DNA from: Phanerochaete sordida
Taxonomy: Eukaryota; Basidiomycota; Agaricomycetes; Polyporales; Phanerochaetaceae
Length of the DNA: 64,000 nt
Direction: 5' to 3'
NCBI GenBank assembly: GCA_019973155.2
Contig: BPQB01000033.1
Location: forward strand, 124,001-188,000
The number at the start of each line of letters is the position of its first letter. Position 1 is the first letter of the stretch. The notes under the pieces are model-generated. The model was not told where the DNA came from. It ran no database searches and saw only the letters and a list, made by a program, of their open reading frames with translations. Below are positions 1-11,371 of this stretch, piece by piece. Both the position numbers and the translations under genes were made by a program.

Positions 1-1744
1 TGAATAGATGTACTGTGGGAGCAGCGCTGCAAGATCCATGCCTCCAACCACGCCGCATGCGATGACCTAAACATCGGAGCTCAGATCGGCAATTATAGGA
101 AGATGCGTCAATGCTCACCGTCACCGACAGCTGGGAAGCCACGAACGCAAGAGAGGCAAAGAAGACCGCAGCACGGGCGCCGGGTCCTTCATGCCGCTGC
201 ACTGCGGCTAGCAAGTCGTAGATTTTCCTGCGGGCCAAGTTTCAGTGGTACGTTTTGTTTGCGGTGAACACTCGACACATACCACAGCAGCGGCTCGTCG
301 GGATAAAACCCACGCGCACACGAAGTCGCGACAATCCCCAGGATATTCGTCCCGAGGAGGCACACCGGGATCGCAAAAATCTGGCCCCAGAGCTGGTCGC
401 CCGACTTCCTCGCATACCTTGAGAAGTCTTCTCCCGTCAGCCCCCCGCCATCGCACACAGATACCCCTAAACTCACCACTCTGGTAGAGAATCCCGCCAG
501 CCCAGCCTCCGATGCCGCTCGTGATGCAGCGCATCATGACCCAGCCGAGCTGCGCGCCGCGGAGGCGCGGCACGCCCGTCACGGCCGCGGGCACGCTGAA
601 GAGTGGGCCGCCGCCGCCCTGCTTCGCGAGCGCCCAGATGAAGATGCTGAGCGCGGCGGCGGTCGCGGCGAAGGAGGAGAGGAGCACGGGGAGGCGGTAG
701 CTGTACGTGCGCGTGAGTCTCCGGGCGGGAAGAACACAGAAGGGGAGGTACCGTTCGGGCTTGAGCATGAAGATTGGGATGGAGAAGATGTAGAAGATGA
801 TGAACGCGACTGATACGGACACGATGTGAGTTTTATGTTAAAATGCGCGCAGGTGGACCAACCGAAGTCGTTTGTCTCCATACCGATGCCAGACGGGAAG
901 TGATTTTTCATCCTGTAGAAGCTTGCTGAACACGGCTTTAGCGCGACCCATACTTACGTGTTACGGACAAGGAGCGTGGCATACGTACGCCACAGAGAGC
1001 CGATGAGGACCTTTACCATCTGCCCACCGTACCTGGGTGCCCATGAGTACCACGCTCGCGCTACGCTCCGAGGAACCAAACCCACCAGGATTGCACGCCC
1101 TGCCAGACGCACGACAGGATGATTCGGTTCAGCAGCGTGAACCAGGCGCCGCGTCTAGATATTTCAGAGGGTCAGCAAGGTCGCCCGGAGCATCTACGGA
1201 CGAAGAGGAGATACGCACATGCCCCAGCTCGCTCGGTTGATGATCGCGAATGGTACGTGCCACTTGCCGCCGCCGTGGCCGTTCACAACCAGCGCGATGG
1301 TAATTCTGTAGATGCGCAGTATGAGAGATGTGCGGCTCGCCAGCGCTGAACGACCTACATGATAGTACTGATAGCGTTGACTGTGAAGCAAGAAATCAGC
1401 GACACGCGGCGCGCTCGTCCAAAAGCATGCCCTACCTGCTATCGCTTGGCCTACAGTCAAGCCCAGCGCAACTATAACAGAAGCGTCAGAGTCCGCATCA
1501 TATCGCTAGTGACATGAAGTTACATACGAGAAGCTGCGGCGCCAGACCACTCAGCGATGTTAATCGCTGCCAAATCCGAGCGGCTTCAGTTGTCCGGCCG
1601 AGCAGGAACGCGAAGCGACGCACCTGTCGATATCCAAAAGAACAAAAACGTAGTCTTGGCCCACGTCCTCCTGCACAGCGGCAGCGGCAGCACGTCCGCA
1701 TTGCTGTACGCGGTCGCGCCGGGTCCAGCTTTTATCGTCGCCAT
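1..1744 (-). CDS. NCS1-family nucleobase/allantoin permease, 3' end off the left edge
   Basis: Partial, multi-exon gene read leftwards from ATG 1744. NCS1 permeases are 12-helix plasma-membrane symporters for uracil, cytosine, allantoin or related compounds. The pieces come in family order. First is an N-terminal SNADVLPLPLCRRTWAK block followed by an FWIST helix. Next is a spliced helix reading AEWSGAAASLALGLTVGQAI. Then come GGKWHVPFAIINRASWG near 1215-1275, AKQGGGGPLFSVPA near 590-630, DFSRYARKSGDQLWGQ near 370-430, and VIACGVVGGMDLAALLPQYI at the window edge. These match the NxDLxPxPxxRTW, HxxFPVxNRxSFG, GGGGPL and DxTALxPxYI signatures. Introns are typical GT-AG (for example GTATGT after the PLLW residues near 290). 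The last helices and the stop lie outside the window. Substrate within NCS1 cannot be told. No frame damage was seen. Confidence 0.87.
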
Positions 1745-2423
1745 ACCTGCTCCCCTGCCGATCCGCGCGACGCCGCCTTTTAAGCCGTGGCCGCGAGGCT
1801 GTTGGGGCGCGCCCGCACCCTTTTCCCGCGACTCACCCATCGATTTTCGCGCAGACGAGTCAAGCGCAAGGTGCTGGGGACGCGGCGCGTCCAACCCCAC
1901 CCGCTCGCGACTTTAGTGCGGTTTTTGTAGGCGCTCGGCCCTGAACGCGTCGCTCCGCGGCCCGTCCGCGATGTTGGGGTGAGCATTCTGGTCGCTTGAG
2001 CTGGACACAGCTGCTGCGCGCAGGAGTTTCTGCGCCATATTTAGTAGACGAGGTTTGTAGGAATTCTGCCGACTCCTGGAGAAAGTGGACAGCGGAAGCT
2101 TGGGCGAATGAGCCAAGGAAGCCACAAGCGCCCAGCGCGTCCGCCGCGCCGAAGCGCGCGAGCTGGCCCGGGCTTGGAGCACGGGTAACCAGGAACCTTA
2201 ATTCGCGGGACTGACCACCCCATCAGGCGCTTGTTCAGGACCCCGAATACCTGCCTGCGCCGTGGTTCCAGCATTTGCCTCGACTGTGGGCTCGAAGTCC
2301 GTTCGTGGCGAGGAAAGGCTAGAGAATCGACGGGTTAGGTTTCAGATGTATACGTGGTGGAGTAATGAGCAATATTAATTGATAAATAAAGGTAAGGAGC
2401 TTAATATGCGAGACCTGAACACA

Positions 2424-2449
2424 CCAGTGTCCCCCTGTGCGGACACTGG
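2424..2449. repeat. short hairpin-forming inverted repeat
   Basis: Nine-base arms CCAGTGTCC (2424-2432) and GGACACTGG (2441-2449) separated by 8 nt. It lies about 0.7 kb upstream of the NCS1 permease start. No function is known. Confidence 0.5.
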
Positions 2450-2822
2450 GAGGTAAAGGCGGAGAGTAGTTTGTCCTCGACGAAGGTGCGCTTCTCAAAG
2501 ATTGTGAAGATGAGTGGCGGGGCGCAGATCAGCATGTGAAACGCGAAAGGCGGCGAAACGCGAGCGCGTCAGGAAGCAAATGCGAGAGCACACATCGACC
2601 GAAGGCGAGAGGGCGTAACAATGGGAGGGCGAGCACGAGGGCAATTGTATCGTAAATGACGTCTTCAACTCGGTCAGCCTCATGCGCACATCGAGCGGTT
2701 GACTTTTTTGGTGCGGGTGCAGATACGACGATACGTCGATCTTTCGAGCACGATACGGAGGAGTTGTGAAGCCTCACTACATGATGCTGGGTGCGCTGCT
2801 ATGGTATGTATCCGCTGCTATT

Positions 2823-2843
2823 TCTGCTCCAGCCTGGAGCAGA
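2823..2843. repeat. 21-bp inverted repeat
   Basis: Ten-base arms TCTGCTCCAG and CTGGAGCAGA around a single central C. It is the size expected of a dimeric transcription-factor site, but lies about 1.1 kb from the nearest start codon, so a role is only a possibility. Confidence 0.45.
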
Positions 2844-4176
2844 GGCGATGGTGCACCAGCTGAGCTTGCGCCCAATGGCGTGTGAGCATCGCGCGAGCTG
2901 CACCTTAGGCTGTCACGCGGCCATCCCGTGCCAGTGGCGTTCGGCTGGTGCGCTCCGTCGGATCTGAGGTTACGAGCTTGCACTCTGTGCTACCTTCCAT
3001 TGCGTGTTCCCGCGTCACATATTACTCTGGCGCTCAAGTGTATTTCTGCAATCTGACAAGGGTTCAGTTCATGCTCCTTGCACGACGGCCTCACCGGCAG
3101 GTATAAGTACAGACCTCGAGCTCTTAATTGATAGAGTATAATAGCCACGATGTACTACTCGTCCTGTACATAGCACACGCACGGGCTCGTCATCGTTGGG
3201 CAGCGCTAGCATTGGATCCGATTGGATTGCTTGTAGGGAAGGACGTCAGCGAGTGCAGATGTGTCTCTGGACGCAAATATGATGACACAGCATGAATAGG
3301 TCATGCACTTGTCGCGCAGTTCCCTGTGCGCTTGCACAGACGCCCTGCAGCTTCGTGCAAACCTCGTCTAGGTGCATCCGCACGCACAAATTAGCTACTT
3401 TCTGGATGCCATGCACATTGAAACGCCTGCTCAAGCATCTTGCAACACATAGAACATTACTTTACATAGGGTAATCGCCCACGCTACTCAATTTGCGGAA
3501 GTGGGACCCCGGAGACTCGCCGGCAGTTGGATGCTGGTGGTCAGCCCCGCGAATTAAGGTTTCTGGGCACCCGTGGCTTGGAGCGAACCAGAGTGAACGT
3601 TAACGGTCACCCTGACAGAAAGAACTTCGAAAGACTGGGCGAATATGCAATATCATCAGCTTCAGATATCTTGTTCAAAGGGTCCTGCACACACCTGACA
3701 GCCAAGAGTACGCGTCCGCACGGTGTGGCACTTGCAGAGCCAGAAGAACGACTTGAACATCTGAGCAAGTTGCTGGCCCTGCTTGGCCGCGATGGTCGGC
3801 CTTCGCAGCACCTCCCGCCCCTGCAGCCTCGCCAACATCAAACTGCTCGTAGCCGTGCGCGCAGAAGAAATCAAGTTGCTACGATACGAACATCGAAAGC
3901 CGGGAGTGTACTGATAATGGGGTGGTATGAACTATGTACAGCAAAAAGCAAAGAGTCTACAGGCGGCGAAAGCAATGCGGACAGCGGCGGGTACGGGCGG
4001 GCATTTAGGAACATGAGGCTGTATCATACACATGCGGGGGTGTGATTCCGAGTCGAGATGCATAATTCCAGGGATCCAAGAAGCCAGATACGCAAATAAG
4101 CGAGGGGCGCGCCCGCCTCGGCAGCAAGCGGCGCAGGCGAGACGCGAGCGCGGGAGCACGGCAGCGAGGCGGGACG

Positions 4177-5832
4177 CTACACCATGTCGGGGGTCTTGTA
4201 CACCTCGGGGCCGCCGCTGCGCGACTCGAGGGGCCACTTCCGGTCGACCTCGACGTCCGTCATCTCGTGCGACTCGACGTGCACCATGACCTGCGCGGGG
4301 GCGTCAGCGGCGCCGTGCGCAGTAGCGAGCGGGGAGCGTACCTCCTGGTGCGTCGCCGCGGCCGTCGACAGGTGCAGGAACTCGGGCATCGCCGCGCTCT
4401 GCAGGTAATGGCGTGATCAGCATAGGGGTGGAGAAGGAGCGGAGAAGCGTACCTTTGCGGGCTGGCCCGTCGCGCGCGACGAGTCTGCGCCGTCGGACTT
4501 GGTCGTGAACTTCCAGCCGGCGCGCGAGTTGAGGCTGGACATCAGCGAGTTGGTGTACAGCTTCGCGAGCGGGAGGTTCAAAGCAAGGTGGCTGCCGCTG
4601 ACGCATCAGCACACCGGGAGCACGAGGATAGACGGTTGACTTACACTCCGGTTTTCTGTGAAGCAGTGGTTAGTAGGGAGCAGGCATATACCAATCGGAT
4701 AGGAACTTACAATACTCAGGAAAAGAATGAGGTCCACAATGGCCCAGACGGCAGTAAGGGCACCGTTGGAAACAGTGACTACACAATTATGAGCATATTG
4801 TGCGAAAGAAAAAGGTGGGTTACTGACGTCGAATGATTCGGTTCAAGACATCGTCCGTGTGCTGGAACCCAGTCTTGTGCCGCCTCTGAATGAGGTAGGT
4901 GAATACCTTGCGTGCACAATATATACGGTAACACTCACGAGATGCCATGTCAAAGAAATCGCAATTGCACTGTCGCAGACGGCCGTCGAGATCAGCCAAA
5001 TCGTGCCGACCTGGTCGAACTTGTCAAAGTTTTCGTAGTACTTGACGAAGTGAATTGCGATGGCCACGCCGAGACCGCCGCCTGCGCGCTGCGTCAGCTT
5101 GTCCTCTATCCGAAACATGGCACGGCGCGGACGCACAGCACGACACGAAGGCGGTCACGAGGATGAGCGAGGTGATCCACCAGCTGTTCGTGAGCACCCG
5201 CACTCTCCACGCGAAGAATAGCTGCACGAAGGTCGCGATGATCGCCTGCGATGGCAGGTCAGCGATAGATGCATATATTTTGTAGCTCGGACACGCACCA
5301 CCATGGCAGGGTCGGCGGCGAGGGCTATGGGCGGTCGTGAGCGCTCACGGCTAGACAAGAGAATCTATCGCACTTACGCCACGCCGCGATGGCGAGGTTG
5401 TCGAGATTTCCTATGGCAAAGCGTCAGCAGAGCACTATCAGGAACAGAGGGGTCAGATCTACCGAAGTTGATGATGATGTCGTGGTACAGCCAGTAGATA
5501 TCGAAGATGGAATTAAGCAGGTCGGCCAGGACCAGAAACGCGACCTAAGGATATTTGTGAGACCAAAGACGTGCAGCGAAAGCGAAGACTTACATATATC
5601 TTGATCCAAAGGCGATCCCTAAATCGCAAGCGCGTGAGAAAATGAGCGCGAATAGGGGAAGGCAGCGCACTTCTTGTACGTCGAAAAATAGTAGAAAGCT
5701 TGAGCGACCATTATCCCGAAGAGAAAGACATTCAGGAAAGCACCGATGAGCCCGGGTCCATGCCTACAGACGCGTGTCAGACACAGCACGCAACAATTGA
5801 GCAGTAACTTACGCAGCTTCCGCGGGGTTCAT
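4177..5832 (-). CDS. DUF6534 seven-helix membrane protein
   Basis: Multi-exon gene from ATG 5832 to TAG 4177-4179. The short first exon MNPAEAA is spliced to GPGLIGAFLNVFLFGIMVAQ, the first membrane helix. A later exon has FDQVGTIWLISTAVCDSAIAISLTWHL (written here as one continuous stretch only to position it near 4940-5030; its key part is IWLISTAVCDSAIA). It is followed by TDDVLNRIIR, a helix reading ALTAVWAIVDLILFLSI, and LAKLYTNSLMSSLNSRAGW. These are the hallmarks of the DUF6534 domain, which is abundant in basidiomycetes and has the seven-helix topology of a receptor, although its function is unproven. The hydrophilic tail (4180-4390) is His/Ser/Glu-rich and cytoplasmic by analogy. All joins inspected use GT-AG introns. 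Family call is secure; biochemical role is unknown. Confidence 0.87.
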
Positions 5833-7071
5833 ATCGCACACCAGTCGCCTGCGAAGCGGCGGCCTTGAAGCAGGAGGAATTAAACGAACGACAGGCTGCC
5901 AGGCGACGTCGCCCTGCGTGCAGAGGCGGCTGGAGGGTGGTGGTGGTGGCAGGCGCAAGAGGAACGCGCGAATAAATGGCAGTGTCGCGCAAGGTTAGCG
6001 GACACGCTTACGAGCGAGATTGATGTGCAGATCTGGTATGTCGTAAACGTGGATTCCCGGGGAGTGTAGCGCGGCGGAAGAGAGCCAGGGTCGCGTCCGA
6101 CGAAGGCCGGCTGCTGCGAATGGCGCGGACTGGAGCGGTTGCCAGCCCATACAAATGTGCCGGGTCCACTGGCCCGCGGGGCGCGGCGTCGGCGTGCAGT
6201 CGCTATGCGCTCGCTGCTCGCCGTCGCGGTCAGAACGCAGGCGGCGAGACAGGGACACGGCCTGTGAGACGTGCGGCACGCAGGCAGTAGTGCCTGGAGG
6301 CGGCGGAACTCGCCCAGAAGGTGAGTGCGCATCAACGGCGCAAAGAGATCCATCGGGCAATTTGCTTCCGCGCACCTCGTTACCGCCCCCGTCCAGACTG
6401 CTTACGATCGAGCCAGTCCCATTGGCCGCCGTCGTCTCAGGCTCTCGCCGCGCGAGCACGTCCGCCGCGGCGCCCGACGCGCAGCGCGCGCCGCACGGCG
6501 CGCAGGCGCAGGGCAACGGGCAGAGCAACCCGCTCAGGGTTTGCATTGCTCGGCGCAGGGCCATCAGCGCCGGTAGCACATGGCCAAGGCCTGCTGCCAC
6601 GAGCATCGCACAGTTTTACCGCGGGCCCATTGAATTGATGCGCCCTCGACTTTGATTGCGACCCTGCGCCCTGCGTCGACGGCGCTCCAGCGCGCCTCAC
6701 CGCCGTCGCAACCGTCGTCGCGCGCTCTCCAACGTAGCCTTGGCATGCCCCACGAATGACTTGCGCTGCTCGTCATGCGCAGGCTGCGGTGGGGCTCACC
6801 CGTTCAGGACGGGCGAAAGAATTGGAACAGGATCAGGCTTGGCTGACGAGACGGAGAGCTCTGTGGTTGGAGGGCGGCGTCACACGTGGCCAGGCGTAGC
6901 TCGCCTCGAGGGAGCTGAAAGCTTAATTCTGCCCCTCGCTTTCCCGACGCGCCTTCGAACAGAGCGTCGGGGCAGAGCGTTCAAAGCGGTCGATTGGATG
7001 GCGCTGTCAGAACATCTCATGATCAATATACTCACACAAATTGGACTGTAATTACCGGCTGCACTCACCTT
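5833..7071. other. intergenic region, GC-rich, no supported gene
   Basis: About 1.2 kb between the DUF6534 start and the alcohol oxidase 3' end. Several long open frames on both strands (for example 5995-6606 minus and 6155-6655 plus) overlap each other and look like by-products of GC-rich sequence. None matches a family or carries convincing exon joins. It probably holds the DUF6534 promoter. Confidence 0.5.
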
Positions 7072-9897
7072 TTATCCCTCAGCGGCGGACCTAGCTTCGC
7101 ACATGACAATGTCGTACGGGCCGCCGCCGCGCCTGGAGGACAAAAAGCCGGATGACTCCATGATATTCGGCGGTCTAATCATACATACATCGCACAACAC
7201 CTCGTCGTGTTGCGCAGTCCGAGTCGGGTCGTCGAGGCAGCCAGAGCTCCGAACGAAGCCCCATACTTACGCCTTGATCCCAAGCTCGTTGCCAATGATG
7301 ACAGCGCCCTTCTCGCCGACAAGGAGCGCCGTCGAGTAGGTGTTCTGCGGGAGCCAATTGATCAGAATGCCGTTGGCGAACGATGAAACGGGCGGTGCAT
7401 ACCGCGCACACATTCGCTGGCGGGATGGAAAGGTCTGGTGGAGAATGAGCGCTGATATCGCTGTGCAAGAAGGACCGAAATTACCGCAGACTTTGAGGCC
7501 TTCGACGCCCCAGACGTTGAGATTGTGGTCGACGACACCGCCTTCCTCGCGCGGCTTCATCGCACACGTGCCCATCTAGCGCAGACTGTCAATACTAGCC
7601 TCTTTTCCACTTAGGGGGATCACCCACGAAGTGCCACGCAGTCACCACTGCACACCGAACCAGTCAGCAGCACACCCAGCACAACCAACGAGGAAAGCAC
7701 GCACCGAACTTGCGGAGGTACGCGTCGAGCGCCTTGTCGTCCTCGGCGGAGTACGGCAGGCGCGGCGCGTCGACGGGCACGGGCGCGACGCCCTCGCGGC
7801 AGCGCGCGGGGCTGTCCGCGGCGAACACGGGGTGGTTCGTCGTGAGCTCGCCCTCGTAGCACGACATGCGGCGCGCGAACTCGCGCGTGAGCTTGTAGCC
7901 GAACCGGAGCACGGCCATGTCCTCCGGCCTGGGGCACGGTCAGTTCGGGTGCGTGGCGCAGAAAGGGGGGAGGGCGCACGCGCGGCAGTACGCCGTCTCG
8001 AAGTCGAGCGGCGCGTTCACGTCGGAGCCCGTCTTGATGTGCACGTGCCCCATCCCCGCGGGGTACCCCGGGAAGAAGCCCATGCAGAAGTACTTGCGCG
8101 CCGGGACCGTCGTCAGGTCGCCGATGAACCTGGGCAGGGACTCAGCCTCTGCGTGCCTAGCGGGACACAGGGACTCACATCGTCAGCGGGGTGAAGAAGA
8201 TCACGGGCTTGTCGGGCTTGTCCGCAAAGTACTCTTTCCAGCGCTGCTCGAAGTCAGGGCCGAGCTCCTTGAGCTCCTCGGCGTTCGGACGCAGCTTGAT
8301 TGCGGAGTCCATACCACTGCGTGCGCAGGTCAGCGATGTGCACTAGGGCAGTTGAGCGAGACGTACTTGTGCGCCATCAGTCCCTGTCCGGTCTTGGTCC
8401 ATTGATCTACCCACACTGTTGTGCTCGGTAAGCAAGCTGCTATGATATCGGTATGTGGCGACTTACTGGCCATCTCCTCGGGGTCTTGACGACCTATGCC
8501 ATCGAGCGTGTCCGAATTCGCAGTCGCGAGGTACGGCGCAAAGATCGTCGAGTGGTCTGTATTGCCAGTTAGCTCCAGCTCCAGCCCCAGTAAGTCATCC
8601 GAGCTCGCCTTGGTAGTGCTCGCCGACGCCAGGGAGGTCCACGAACTGCGGAACGCCCGCCTTCTCGAGGACGTCCTTACCACCGATGCCCGAGCGCTCG
8701 AGGATCGCGGGCGAGCCGAACGTGCCCGCGGAGACAACGACGAGCTTGCGCGCGCGGACGGTGCGGATGATCTCCTTGTCGGCGTTGGGCTGGAACACGG
8801 GGTTTGCGACGTACTCGACGCCAACGGCGCGCTTGCCCCTGGGACTAAGGTCAGGTGAGGTCATGTACGAGAAAGGGCGAAGCGCACTCGAAGATGACGC
8901 GCTTCACGAGCGAGCCGGTCAGGATCTCGAGGCCACTGGTCTTCATGTTGTTGTAGAGGTAGTGGTGAGCGACGTCGGAGCGTTTTCCCGTCACGCCGTC
9001 GATCCATCTGGCAGGGTAGCATCAGCCTCCGAGCCCATGGGAAAGGCGTAGATCCACCATTCACTTTTGCATCCTCTGTATCGCAGCATCGCGTCAGTCA
9101 TGCACTGGCGTTCAAAACGGGCTGGAATGACGCACCCCATACGCATTGGACTTGTAGACCTCGTTCGGGTCCTCGGTGTGTTCACGCGACGGGTCGAAGC
9201 CCTTCGCGACTTCGAGAAAGTCCTGGCCGATGTTCGTGAACTTGCCTCCGTACGAGACGCTCAGAGGCCCGTCGTAGCCGTGGACATCGTCCTTGCCCGG
9301 CGCGACCTGATACTTCTCCGTCTGGGAATCCACACCAGTATTGAGTCCGAGATGCACGATCCTCCGGAGTTAGCATGCGCACCTTCCTCAGGAGCGGGAC
9401 CAGGTCCTTGGCCCCCCATCCCGGGTTCTTGTGCACCTGCTCCCAGTCATCGAAGTCCGAGGCGACGGCGCGGTTGTACATCATGACTTCCCACACTCCG
9501 TCAGATCCATTCGCAGAAACTAGAGGCACGCGAGAAAGACGCACAGTTTACACTTGAGCCACCGCCGACGACGTGCGCGCAAGTGACGACCTGGGGGCGC
9601 CCGCCGAGGTACTCGCTCACGTTGGAGACATGCACCTTCCAGACGGGGTTGTCGGGGCGGAGGTGGTTGAGACAGCGCGCGGGCTGCACGAACGCGTCGT
9701 CTTCCTGGACGTGTGGGCCCGCGTCGATGAGCAGAATCTTCAGCGACGGGTCCGCCGCCGCAAGGCGTCCTGCGGCGACACCTCCGCTCGTACCAGCTGC
9801 ACGCGACCTCAGCTCGCTTCCGAAGACGCCTGCAGCAGAAGAAGTGCTCACCGCCAGCAAATATAATGTCGTACTCGTCTAGGGAAGGTGTAGCCAT
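7072..9897 (-). CDS. AOX: GMC oxidoreductase, alcohol (methanol) oxidase type
   Basis: Multi-exon gene from ATG 9897. The first exon MATPSLDEYDIIFAG joins after a GTGAGC intron to AGTSGGVAAGRLAAADPSLK, giving the FAD-binding GxGxxG motif. VVGGGSSVN (about 9545) is the GMC signature. LPGVGEHYQ lies near 8610. Near the C-terminus WHF is spliced to MGTCAMKPREEGGVVD, supplying the catalytic histidine, and DLSIPPANVCA continues to NTYSTALLVGEKGAVIIG, which holds the second active-site residue. These are the marks of fungal FAD alcohol oxidases (CAZy AA3_3), which turn methanol and other short alcohols into aldehydes with release of H2O2. In wood-decay fungi they are linked to methanol from lignin and pectin and to peroxide supply. 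No signal peptide is visible. The final exon (to TAA 7072-7074, via intron GTAAGT from about 7267) is the least certain part; the protein could instead end near 7267. Confidence 0.88.
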
Positions 9898-11371
9898 TGT
9901 TCAGGAGCTCTCGAGAGTCGCAGGTCACGGGCAGAGAACGGGGACGCTGGCGCGGTCGTGCCCTGCACCGCGGCGTTATATTGCGACCCGTGCCCTGCCT
10001 GTCATTTCTTATCACTACACATCGCGGTCCCACCAGGCGCGAACTGCGCTGTCGCGCCAGAATGTGATGGCCGCAGGAACCGTTGTCCCCCTGGCGTTGG
10101 AATCCATCAGCCCATGGCCGGGATCACAGACTAGGCACCACATGGCTGGGAGCGAGCAGCCTTTTCCCGTATGGTGCGGGCGTGCGTGCTGCCGAGCTCT
10201 CGCGTCTGTAGGTCACCAGCTTCAGGGTTAGCTTCCGCGGAGATGTGGCCACGTCGAAGACACGGTCGGACTGCCGACTTGGCTCGGATGCTACGCGTCA
10301 AAGCGAAAGTCAGATTTGTCGTCGGTCAATCCGGCAGTCGATAAACGCGTACTAGAATTGTTGGACGGGTTGCTGTAACAGGTGAGTCGCCCCGCACGAC
10401 GTCCTTGCAACGCGGTGAACACGGTCACAAGCAAAGGCGGTTGCGCGTCGCGCGAGGTGGGCTACATTAGACGCCCTAAACCTGAGGATCTCCGAGTTTG
10501 CTCCGAGCACCTTCAGCGCATAGGTTTACAGTGACTCGAGCAGAATGGTGGATACAAAATACACTCAAGAAGACGAGAAGAACATAACGCTACACTGCGG
10601 TCGCACAGAGGCTCGCGTGAGGTCGTCTGTGTCCTTCGGCGCGAGGAGCCTTGGGTCCTGGCGCCGCCGCCGCGCCTCAAAGCGAGGAGACGCGTACGTA
10701 TCTCTTCCACCACCTCATTTCGTCTCGATACCTGTGCTGAGTGTCTCAGAAGTGTAGAGCGCTGCATTCAGAAGCTGAAGGGACCTCTGCGGCGTGCCAC
10801 CTGGACACAGCACGCGCGACTACTTCCATCAAGTTTCGCATTGGCGTAGCACTCGACGCAGTCTCGACAGACGCGAGCTCCAGGACCAGCTCAAGCGAGG
10901 ATGGGCTGGGTGGGCCAGGTCGACGCTGCGATCAGGCTGCGTGTGCTCAGTGTATCCGGTATGCGTCGGAAGAATTGCATTTTCCAACCGCCCCGGCATC
11001 GATGGCCGTGCCCCGAGCCGCCTGGGCAGTTGTCCTCGACGACGACGCGCTGGAGCGCGTGCAGACGCGAGGTGGAAGTGAGCTCGCGTGCAGGTCGTCA
11101 CCGTTGCGCGCCGCAACGACGGGCGATCTGCATCAGAAGAAGCGGACGATTAGATCTGCCTCCGAACCGACGGCAACGAGAAAGACGACCTTCGGACGCG
11201 ACTGGACCAGCGCGTTGTCTCTCTCGTTCTCGCCGTGCTGGTCATTGCAGGGCATGTTGACTACGTTATTTCGCCTGTACAGCTCGTATTCTGACCCCTC
11301 ACGCTCTTTCTGACCTCGTACTCCCTGTCTCTGAGACACATCTGCCCTTGCCAACGCCGTAGCGCGTAACT
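9898..11371. other. divergent intergenic region between AOX and the Opy2-like gene
   Basis: About 1.5 kb. It should hold the promoters of both flanking genes. The 190-codon open frame at 10741-11313 (+) is low-complexity-free but matches nothing and ends before the Opy2-like start, so it is not called. Confidence 0.5.

Larger units (their letters stand above)
1745..4176. other. intergenic region, no supported gene
   Basis: About 2.4 kb between the start of the NCS1 permease and the 3' end of the DUF6534 gene. It is less GC-rich at third positions than neighbouring genes. Its longest open frame (3527-4045, +) resembles no family I know and has no splice-supported extension. It contains two short inverted repeats, listed separately, and an AT-rich stretch at about 2350-2410. 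Confidence 0.5.

Noticed and set aside
5995..6655. Overlapping 203- and 166-codon open frames on opposite strands
   Set aside because: GC-rich sequence gives long frames on both strands; neither has a domain, consistent codon bias or splice-supported extension.
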